Of a stretch of 64,000 nucleotides of DNA, positions 54,349 to 64,000 are shown one piece after another. The position numbers and the translations under genes were made by a program. Source of the stretch: Portunus trituberculatus (lineage: Eukaryota; Arthropoda; Malacostraca; Decapoda; Portunidae); NCBI RefSeq assembly GCF_017591435.1, contig NC_059303.1:10303860-10367859 (forward strand), written 5' to 3'. How positions within the stretch are numbered: position 1 is the stretch's first letter; the number at the start of each line of letters is the position of its first letter. Under the pieces are notes generated by a model. It was not told the DNA's origin and ran no database searches. It saw only the letters and a program-made list of their open reading frames with translations.

Positions 54349-54588
54349 CTGAAGTCAGTAATTCATATCGTCTGAATGAAAAATAAATAAATGAAGAAAT
54401 AAAACAAATAGATAAAAATAATACTAACGCAAAAACATCTCCAAAATTGACAATTCAATGTTTATAATAGTTACTGTTTACTTATTCAATAAATCATTAA
54501 GAATCAATATCTTTGAACTTTAGATTCTTGCTGAATATTTACCAACCAGAACTAATTTACAAAAGCAAAAATAATAACAATAACAATA
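54349..54588. other. Unique AT-rich spacer
   Basis: AT-rich, no gene. Confidence 0.5.
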
Positions 54589-54623
54589 ATGATAATAATG
54601 ATAAAAAAACAATAATAATACAA

Positions 54624-54683
<60 letters not shown>

Positions 54684-54755
54684 TAATAACAACAAAAATT
54701 ATTAACAATAGTAATAATAATGATAACAATAATAAAAGTAATAATAATAATATCG
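54589..54755. repeat. (AAT)n degenerate block
   Basis: AAT run with a perfect core of about 20 copies (54625-54682) and degenerate flanks. Confidence 0.96.
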
Positions 54756-55301
54756 CGCTAGGTGGAGCAGGAGCATTAGTGAGGGACGCGTGAAGGCTCC
54801 ACACACACTCTCAACACTGCCCGGGCGAGACCGAGAGTCGGCAGGGCAAAGGAACCTAAAGTTACCGTAAGGACACGCGCCGCTACACTAAAGCTGACCT
54901 CTCGTTGTACCGCCAAAAGAGAGAGAGGCGAGAGAGAGGAGTGAGTGAGAGGGAGAGAGTGAGAGAGAGGGAGGAAAGAGAGAGCGGGAGCGGACCAGAG
55001 AGAGAGAGGAAGGGAGGGAGAGAATCGTAGTTTCGCGCCAACCAAAGGTGTAATAATATAGGGCGGTCAATTTTGCTAGTTGCGACAGTGCTTGTGCAGT
55101 TACACCTTTAACCACTGCCACTGACCCACTTACGCCGCGAGGACAGCTGGGGGTCGAACCTGGGGATACCTTATGGATTACGCCAACTGCTGCTTTGTCC
55201 AAGTGACTGATAACCAATAAAAAAATAAAAATAAAATAAAATAAATAAATGAATTAATAAATAAAAAGTTACAGGGAACGAACCAACACATACGTATGCA
55301 T

Positions 55302-55302
<1 letters not shown>
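54756..55302. other. CpG-containing then purine-rich stretch
   Basis: CpG-containing at 54755-54910, GA-rich at 54915-55022, and AT-rich from 55215. A GGTTCGACCCC string on the minus strand near 55150-55165 resembles a tRNA B box with one mismatch, but no tRNA fold follows. Confidence 0.45.

Positions 55303-55362
<60 letters not shown>
55303..55362. repeat. (CA)n microsatellite
   Basis: Perfect CA run of about 30 copies. Confidence 0.98.
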
Positions 55363-55366
<4 letters not shown>

Positions 55367-55608
55367 TTATTTATCAAGTTATATACATTTCCCCTTATTC
55401 ACTTAAGTAAATTAAAAATCATATTATGCTTCAAATAAATCAAAATTAGCAAGCTACAATGAAATCTAAAAGGGAAATATAACTGTGACTATGAAAAAGA
55501 AATATTGCATGGCCCTTAGTTTCACTTTTTATTGATTATAAATGTATAAGGTGACGAAAAGTTGCTACGGAGTTAAATTAATAAAAATATAAAAACTCAA
55601 TTGCAAAG

Positions 55609-55613
<5 letters not shown>

Positions 55614-55676
<63 letters not shown>
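55614..55676. repeat. (CT)n microsatellite
   Basis: Perfect CT run of about 31 copies. Confidence 0.98.
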
Positions 55677-55682
<6 letters not shown>

Positions 55683-55894
55683 ATTAGTTGCTGAAAATAA
55701 CACGACCGAGATTCAAGGAAAAAAATAAATAGATATATAAAAACTTATTAAAACACACCTGACGACCTCGCTCGCAGAGGGGAGACGCGGCGGCACACAG
55801 GAAATAAAAGCGCCCTTGGCAGGCAAAATGATCGCAGGCAAATGAGAACTCAACGGGTGGTCTGAGTATTAGTGGAACCCTGATGCTCTTCCCT

Positions 55895-55898
<4 letters not shown>

Positions 55899-55967
<69 letters not shown>

Positions 55968-55982
55968 TATTATTATTATTAT

Positions 55983-56036
<54 letters not shown>
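55899..56036. repeat. (CA)n-(TTA)n-(CA)n compound microsatellite
   Basis: A CA run of 34 copies, then seven TTA triplets (about 55967-55987), then a second CA run of about 25 copies. Confidence 0.98.
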
Positions 56037-56038
<2 letters not shown>

Positions 56039-57282
56039 TACCAGTTACAACACTATGATGGCCTACCGGAGCCGTATATTCTGCCTCGTGCAGAGAACAC
56101 TAGGAGAGGGTGAGAGGTGCTGAAGGCACAGCAGGAACGGGAGGGGGAGTAAGGAAGCTTCAGGGACCAGAATAAAAATACGATGCGTTGTGGAAATAAA
56201 GTGGGAGAAATGTCCAGCATTGTTTGTTAAAAATATATATATATAAAAGACAAGTGGCTTTTTTTTTTATAAGTTAAAGAATAAAGTAAAACATTTTAAA
56301 AAGCTGATGAATAGTACACAAAATACTGATAATTAAACATACAAGAAAATAAGTTAAATTTACACAAAAGCAGCCACGTTAACATATAAGGAAATAATAC
56401 ACCGTGACCTAACGCACAAAAATGTCTTCTGTCCAAGATTTAAACTGAAACAGAATAGACAAACAGTATTACACTTAATACGCGTCTTCTTCACACCAGT
56501 TAACGTAGACTGAGTCATTCTCTAGAGACCAACTCACTCCCTTCACTATTATAATGAATTCAAGACTCAAAAACACCCTCCATTTCCTCTCCCCTACAGA
56601 TAATTTCCATTTAGAGTGAGGAGAGTCACCCACCAGTGTCTGATAAGCCACATAAGAATATTCAATTCCTTCAGAGATATGGTGTCTCGAAGGGGCTCTA
56701 GGAGGCGACGCTTGTTGAGGCTTCTCTCTCCATATCGTGTCACCTCAGGGAGGGAATATGAGTACAAGACTTTAACGGAAGGTGAGGTGTTGAAAGAGAC
56801 AGCGTGAGGAGTGGGGCCTGCTTAAATGAATGAACGAACAACTAACTAGCTAAATAAATAATCAATAAATAGATAAATAATAAATAGATAAATAAATAAG
56901 TGATACATGAGATATATAAATCAATAAATATAGGAATAAAGATAGAAAAACTATTTCCTTAATTTACATTGATAAGCAAATACATATTCTTTATTCTTTA
57001 TTTGTTTACCTATGACAACGAGTATTGTTAGATTTTGTATAGAAATTTTGTCAGACTTTCTTGGATTAAATATCTAGGACATAATTTTTTTTTTGTCAAT
57101 AATAAATTTCATTGTAAATATAATTGTATAAAAAAAATATATGTGCGGCTATCATTGATACTATTTATGAAAAAAAGAAAAATAAATACAATTATATGAA
57201 CATTAGCAAAAGAAATTAGCAGTCTATAAAGCAATGATAAATAATAACACAACAATTTCCATACACATCAATATGCTAAAGA
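56037..57282. other. AT-rich stretch
   Basis: AT-rich, with many AATA/AATAAATA tracts at 56830-56960. No supported gene. Confidence 0.5.
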
Positions 57283-57347
57283 TATACAATGAAATGCATC
57301 GGCGGCGAGAATTCAGTTAGCGGCCGCCTGAGATGAGTGCTGGTTAC
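57283..57347 (+). promoter_or_regulatory. Candidate core promoter: TATA-like, Inr and DPE at exact spacing
   Basis: TCAGTT (57313-57318) matches the arthropod initiator with A+1 at 57315. Positions +28 to +32 (57342-57346) read GGTTA, a full match to the DPE consensus RGWYV at the required spacing. TATACA lies at -32 to -27. The motifs sit in a short CpG-rich island (about 57297-57420) within AT-rich DNA. A second TCAGTTAGCGG copy at 57371 lacks a DPE. The spacing match is seen directly; promoter activity is inferred. Confidence 0.38.
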
Positions 57348-57381
57348 GAGGCTCCGGGGACCATCGGCGCTCAGTTAGCGG
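57297..57381. repeat. Imperfect direct repeat CATCGGCG...TCAGTTAGCGG
   Basis: CATCGGCG (57297-57304 and 57362-57369) and TCAGTTAGCGG (57313-57323 and 57371-57381) each occur twice in the same order, with internal gaps of 8 and 1 nt. This looks like a local duplication of about 60 bp or two copies of one binding site. Confidence 0.75.
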
Positions 57382-57536
57382 GTCTACCTTCCCGCGGGTG
57401 CGTATGAAAGTGAAAATACTCCGACGCCTCCACACACTCACAACGATGACACCACGACTTTAATGTCATTTGCTGTACGGAACTGTATACGGTGTTTATG
57501 AGATGAAAAAAAATTATCTTCTAGGAATATTCTTAT

Positions 57537-57917
57537 ATGATAATTAAGTTATACGTCTTCATTAGTGCATCAGATAAATATGCAGTGTCTTTACGAAAAG
57601 CAGCAATGAGGTATCAAAAGTTTCTAATTAACTGTGGCTTTATAGTTCTAGTGAAATTAAATAAATATATAAAAGATAAGACTGTAGGAAAAAGAATATC
57701 CGAAGCCGCAACTGATCTGGTCAATGTAATGTTTACCAAACGACAAACACGATTTAAGACCTTCCCTCCGGTGCCCCTCCCTTTCCGCTTCTTCCTCCCT
57801 CCCTTCCTCCCTCCTTGCCTCTACAAGCTCGTGGTCCCCCTCCCTTCATGGCTCCTCCCCCAAACACCCTACCCCCCTTGGGAAAAAAAAAAAGTCAGGG
57901 AAAATGGGAATGTGTGA
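57537..57917 (+). CDS. Hypothetical 126-codon open frame (unrecognised)
   Basis: It starts at ATG 57537, 222 bp downstream of the Inr/DPE promoter candidate and on the same strand. The first 75 residues have normal, Lys/Arg-rich composition without repeats (MIIKLYVFISASDKYAVSLR; later NKYIKDKTVGKRISEAATDL). The last third is Pro/Phe/Leu-rich from a C/T-rich tract. The first ATG has poor context (T at -3); a later in-frame ATG (GCAGCAATGAGG) is better. No intron is needed. I recognise no domain. A minus-strand acceptor match (TATTCTTTTTCCTACAG near 57682) is an alternative reading of part of it. It may be chance in AT-rich DNA. Confidence 0.22.
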   Translation: MIIKLYVFISASDKYAVSLRKAAMRYQKFLINCGFIVLVKLNKYIKDKTVGKRISEAATDLVNVMFTKRQTRFKTFPPVPLPFRFFLPPFLPPCLYKLVVPLPSWLLPQTPYPPWEKKKVRENGNV

Positions 57918-59312
57918 CGGAGGGAGAATTGGGGCGCGCCGAGACGATTTACGGGGAGACTAAAGGCGGCTCACTCTGAAGCACGCGCCTCTCGCACCTC
58001 CTGCCGCCAACACTTAACTTATTCCTGGACAGTCAGCATGCACATCCGCTTAAACCCTAACTGATCTTTGCATTTGAATATAATCATTACTATATGTACT
58101 CATTAAAAAAAAACATCTATTGATGCAGTTTTTATTCATTATTTCGTCCTAGGTGTATCGCTGTTCGCAAAACAGATGCCAAGAAATTATAATTATTGAA
58201 AAAAAATCAATCAGAAGAATATATTTAATTAGTCAAATACGTATATTAGCACTCTGATGGTAGTGAACTGAACTCCGACATACGATGAAATAAATTTCGT
58301 AAACAATAATGGCTGCTTCCTCCCATCGGTCAATAGGGCGACGCAGGCGCTCTCAGGAGTAAACAAACTCACGAGACGGCGACGGAAGGCGATGCAAGAA
58401 TCTCCTGACAGACTGAGCAAGGAACAGGTGCAGGAGGCTCCAAGGAGACTCAGCTCTAAGTGTAAATCGTAGCAATAAGCTCGTATTTATAGACATGGAA
58501 GGCGAAGTTCAAACACCTCGGTATTTTATTTACTGACGATTCAGACTGGTTCCTCATTCCTAGCTAAGAGGCAGCTACCACTTTGCTCAGGGTAAATCAT
58601 GAGTATTATTGAATGGAAAGATATCTCAAGGACTCTATTATACCCTGGGATACCATGAAGAAATACTGGATAATATAAATAACCAGACGGGAGCAACAAA
58701 AAGAAGTCTCTTCATCCCTAACTTTCCTTAAATGCACACACTCCCGCCACCCGCCATGCCGATGTACGATGATCTCACTTCCTGATAATCGCTAAATCAC
58801 TTACTAAAATACCAGGCTTCGGTATGAAAATAATCCCCATTAATGTTTTCAATAAGAGAAAGTGATTGCAGAGTGCAGCGTATATCAGCACAGCAAAAAG
58901 CTCCAGTCAAAAGTAAGTAAAGCGGGACATTTTCCTCCCTGCTGTGTGGCGAGGCGGTGCAAGAGAGCGCTTGGGAGCTGGTTGCAAGGTCGAGGCCGTT
59001 ACTCGGCTGTTTATGGGCACTTTATGATAGTTTTATAGCGCATAACTCGTCACGTGGTACAAACAAACCCACGTGGAGTGCTTATGAATGGAAGACAGTG
59101 TGTGTGGGAGAGCCAGGGAGGGGGAACTCGTAGTAAGAGGAGGGAGAGTTGGGGGGGACAGTGGGGTGAGCGTAGTAAACTCAGGGTTAAGTTGTCGGTG
59201 GAGGTTAGTGGCCCCGTAATTAGAGATTGTTTTTGAATTTTATGTGGCTGTAAAATGTTGCATGGGGGGTATTTGGCGGAGGGCGGTGGAGTTTATGACT
59301 TGGCTCTTCTCC

Positions 59313-59313
<1 letters not shown>
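57918..59313. other. Long unique stretch
   Basis: CpG-containing at 57920-58015 and 58310-58440, otherwise AT-rich or mixed. Short frames only. No gene. Confidence 0.45.

Positions 59314-59368
<55 letters not shown>
59314..59368. repeat. (GT)n microsatellite
   Basis: Perfect GT run of about 27 copies. Confidence 0.98.
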
Positions 59369-59371
<3 letters not shown>

Positions 59372-59794
59372 CCTGCTCAGTGAAACCTACAGTGGTTTTA
59401 TAACTGGGTGTTCGGGAAAGGGAAGATAGTACTTTGGCGTGCCAGAGGAATGTTTTGGCGTAACGGGAGTACTTCAGAGATTCATGAAGAACGTTTAGGG
59501 ATCAGATATACAGGAACGAGTTAAAATGAGCCTCGATGACGCACGCTATGTATTTTTAGTGAGAACTATTATAGCTGTTCATGCATTTTAAGGAAACTTT
59601 TTCTCTTTACACTTATACTTTTTCTTTTTTTTTTAATTACTTGAAGATTTGTTGCTGATAAAATGGACCGAAGGTAAACGTATGAAAACTAAGCATAACT
59701 CATTGTTAAGATTCACATTAGTCTTCCTGAGAAGGACGAAGTCATTCTCTGTAACAGACTTCCATTGATTTTTGGAGCACCCAGTTTTCTATGA

Positions 59795-59952
59795 TGACGT
59801 CAGATTCCAGGGCCGGGTGGCGGTCGTAAGTCAGTTCGTGCTGGCATCTAGTGGCCGACATCCAAACTAACGCTAGGCAGTAACTCAGGCCGGGCGCCAC
59901 TCACTGTTATCCGCTCTTGCGCCTTTCCCTTGCTTGCTGTGGGATAACTCAG
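59795..59952 (+). promoter_or_regulatory. Candidate CRE-Inr promoter with first-exon donor
   Basis: A perfect CRE palindrome TGACGTCA (59795-59802) lies 31-38 bp upstream of a TCAGTT initiator (A+1 at 59833). A donor-like CTCAG|GTAGGC follows at 59953, and a better GCG|GTGAGT at 60110, so a 120-nt or 277-nt non-coding first exon is possible. The block 59800-60150 is CpG-rich in AT-rich surroundings. No DPE match occurs at +28 and no TATA box is seen. Non-coding first exons with CpG-rich leaders are common in arthropods; assignment here is inference. Confidence 0.35.
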
Positions 59953-60115
59953 GTAGGCGTGGACCGGGAGGGAAGCGGAAGTTTAATTTCGTGATGGCAG
60001 GAGTGAGATCACGGAAGAATTAGTCTGAAAAATATTCGGTTTTCATTCATAGGGTGTGGGCGGGAGAGCGGGACCGTGTAGTGGGTTCTCCCTCACTCCC
60101 GGGCCAGCGGTGAGT

Positions 60116-61590
60116 TGTGGGCTGGACCGCGAGGGTAAGAATAGCTATTTTACGGTTTTACACCGAATCAAGTTATTATTCCGGCGCCGTGTGTATAACT
60201 AATTCAGTGTGGTAAGCAAATAAATTATACGATTTTTTTCTTTCTTTTTTTTAATTATTGTTTTCTCTGCATCTGATCCCTGGCGAGGATCACACTAGTA
60301 GAATGCTGATATTCAGAAGGCATGAGGAATGAGGCGCTTGTCATATGAAATTAAAATCAATAATGTTGAGGTGATAGCAAGAAGCGGAGTGACGTGCGAG
60401 ATGATACTGATGGGAAAGCAGCTGTCTATGATTCTTTAGACGATAAAAAATATATATAACAATGATTAGTATAATTATACTTAGATTAAAAAATATTTCC
60501 CACCCAAGACTGACTCGGTACTCTATTTTGTTACTAGTAAAGGATAATTGTCTCGTAAAATTTGTAATGGAAGAGGAAAATATATAAAAGATAAGTAATA
60601 TGATAGTATAATTGTTCTATTATGATATCAATATTCGTTAAGGATACACTTTAAATTACCCATAATATGAAAAGAAAAATTCATAAAAGACGAAGATGTT
60701 ATTTCCTAAAGTTCACAATGAAACATGACATGTTTTCTTGTCACACATAGACAAAAAAAGAAAAAAAGACCAAATCATTCAAGGCATTTAGCAAAAAAAC
60801 ACAAATGAAACAATAGAAAGCCACATATATATATAACAAGAAATTTACGAAAACAACTATAAAAGCATGAAAACAGCATCACTCTACAGGACAAGGTAAG
60901 GAAAGAGAGAAGTAGAAAAAAAACAAAAAAAAAAAAAAAACGTACCATCAACACTAGAATAGCAGAAACGTCAGTAAGATCAGGATCAACTCCAGCATTA
61001 TTAGTGGCATTACCAACAACAAAACAACAACAAAGACTAGTATAGTGAGACAGCAACACGACAACAGCCGGTAAATAACAGTTATGGTGCTAATGCAAGC
61101 TAGGTGGGGGGATAGGAGGCCGGCCAAGTGGTGAGGCAGTGGTAATGTGCCCGCAGGGGTGACTTACAAGTCGTCACAATTAGAGGCGCAGTGTAAACAG
61201 AGGCACTCACAAAACAGAGTGAAGCGGGCGTGCAACACGTGAAGGTAAACGAGTAAATGTATTTAACTTAGCTTAGCGATTTAGGGAGCAAGTAAAAGGA
61301 AATATAATACTGTGTATAAATGCCATCCATTCAATACGTTAATTATCCAAGAGAAAAAAAAATACTTTATGTGTAAATTTTACCTAATGTGCAAGATTCT
61401 AAATATAATACTTCATTGTAATTTAGTTATCATTGTAAAACACACTGTAGAATAAATTGATTTTCTACTTAGCAAGTTATTTTATTACCATTCTAATAAT
61501 AATCTTTAAGGTACTGTACAAGCTATGGAAAAAACAATACTTTCCATGTCACCACAGCCGATACCACAACAGCAACACCAGCAACAAAAA
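60116..61590. other. Long AT-rich unique stretch
   Basis: If the preceding promoter is real this would be its first intron. AT-rich, with A-rich minus-strand frames of low complexity. ACAAG|GTAAGG near 60895 is donor-like only. No gene. Confidence 0.5.
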
Positions 61591-61601
61591 GAAGAATGGC
61601 T

Positions 61602-61614
61602 ACTACTGCCACAT

Positions 61615-61678
<64 letters not shown>

Positions 61679-61910
61679 GCTACTACTACTAGTGATACTA
61701 CTACTACTGCTGCTGCTGCTGCTACTGGTACTACTACTACTGTATACTGCTATTGCTGCTGCTACTTATGCTGCTGCTGGCTGCTACTACAATATAGGCT
61801 ACTAGTAGTACTAAAACTACTACTGGTATTGTTACAACTACGACTAGTACCACCACCACCACGACCACCACCACTACCAGCACTACTACCACCATCACCA
61901 CTATCATTTC
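61602..61910. repeat. (CTA)n / (CTG)n / (ACC)n trinucleotide block
   Basis: A CTA run of about 25 copies (61602-61680), then CTA/CTG/GTA mixtures, then ACC/ACG triplets (61848-61905). It gives Leu- or Thr-rich frames only. Confidence 0.93.

Positions 61911-63416
<1,506 letters not shown>

Positions 63417-63464
<48 letters not shown>
63417..63464. repeat. (TC)n microsatellite
   Basis: Perfect TC run of 24 copies. Confidence 0.98.
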
Positions 63465-63468
<4 letters not shown>

Positions 63469-63732
63469 CGTATGCCAGGAGGTTCATCTTTATAATAAAT
63501 TGAGTGATTAAAGTGTTCCATTAAAACCTACGGGAGAGGGATGGCTTGTGCGCGGCGCTCCATCACACTGCAGATAAGCCCGATGACCCTTGTCCTCACG
63601 CGCGTTCAGAGACAAACCCTCTCCTGTGCCCACTCCTGTCATCCCCTTTATAACCTTCCCTTTCTCCCTGTACCATTTTCCTACCCGGCTATCGTCCCGC
63701 CACCGCCTCCATCACCACCATCCCACCTACAG

Positions 63733-63984
63733 TGAGCAACGGTACTGCTGGGTTAGTAATATATACCTGACTCGTGCCCTGCCTACTGCTGCCTTGCCCT
63801 CAACACCACCACCACTATCTGCCCTTGCTGACATCACCACTTTCATCACACACACACACACATACACGAGCCGACGGTCTGCCCCTTCTGTCGTAGAAAG
63901 CCAATTCGTAAACAAGTCACTGGCTGGGCCGTGTAATGGTGAATATATAACTGAGCTTCAATATAATTGGCAGGTGGCGATAAG
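63733..63984 (+). CDS. Candidate internal exon, 83 codons (unrecognised)
   Basis: A C/T-rich acceptor (ATCACCACCATCCCACCTACAG) ends at 63732. After one nucleotide the frame is open for 83 codons and ends GCGATAAG|GTGAGG, a strong donor (63985). The peptide starts EQRYCWVSNIYLTRALPTAA, has a Thr/His-rich middle from a short CA run (63847-63868), and ends with a varied part: SVVESQFVNKSLAGPC, then NGEYITELQYNWQVAIR. The last 35 residues look most protein-like. The frame is also open upstream of the acceptor. Not recognised. The window ends 16 nt past the donor, so downstream exons cannot be seen. Confidence 0.3.
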
Positions 63985-64000
63985 GTGAGGCAAAACTGAG

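Noticed and set aside
55145..55170. tRNA B-box-like GGTTCGACCCC on the minus strand with a distant A-box-like TGGCGTAAT
   Set aside because: The T-arm stem does not pair and no tRNA fold or SINE body follows.

Overview
The window looks like nuclear DNA of a decapod crustacean, most likely a crab or a relative. Three things suggest this. Dozens of very long perfect dinucleotide arrays occur (GA/CT up to about 111 copies, CA/GT up to about 60, AT about 58), together with AAT/ATT, TAC, ACC and GGA arrays; by eye they cover about a tenth of the sequence. There is no bacterial-style gene packing, Shine-Dalgarno spacing, rRNA or tRNA. One short transposon with inverted ends at 54144-54348 matches, from memory, a repeat family common in crab genomes.

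No complete recognisable gene is present. Most long open frames are translations of microsatellites (Arg-Glu, Ser-Leu, Thr-His, Cys-Val or poly-Ile strings) and are not annotated as genes. The window reads best as a gene-poor interval or part of a very long intron. About a dozen isolated exon-like segments are listed at low confidence, each with an open frame bounded by splice-like signals. The best are a 249-nt segment on the minus strand (6190-6438) and a 252-nt segment on the plus strand at the right edge (63733-63984). I recognised none of the encoded peptides. In 64 kb some such combinations are expected by chance.

Layout: 1-4.1 kb has GA arrays and a cluster of four CT arrays. 4.1-10.4 kb is mostly unique sequence with the 249-nt exon candidate, (GT)n and a 117-bp (AT)n. 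10.5-10.8 kb is the longest array, (GA)111. 11.4-12.6 kb has two CRE palindromes. 14.0-15.0 kb is a long degenerate ATT block. 16.9-17.1 kb has a TATA/CCAAT-like promoter candidate. 18-20.5 kb has a recursive-splicing-like minus-strand cassette, a CT/GA inverted pair and a TAATTA cluster. 22-26.7 kb has several GA, CT, CA and GT arrays and exon-like pieces. 29-46.6 kb is repeat-dense. 47-57 kb is mixed, with a hairpin at 49.1 kb, a second ratchet-like splice site at 53.7 kb and the transposon. 57.3 kb is a short CpG-rich island with correctly spaced Inr and DPE motifs upstream of a 126-codon open frame. 59.8-60.1 kb is a CRE/Inr/donor promoter candidate. 62.9-63.1 kb is a (CT)n-(CA)n array.

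The most notable signals are the two minus-strand acceptor-donor junctions (19.24 and 53.70 kb) that resemble ratchet points of recursive splicing, which would fit a long intron of a minus-strand gene; the Inr+DPE island at 57.3 kb; the five CRE palindromes; and the pairs of complementary microsatellites that could fold into long hairpins.
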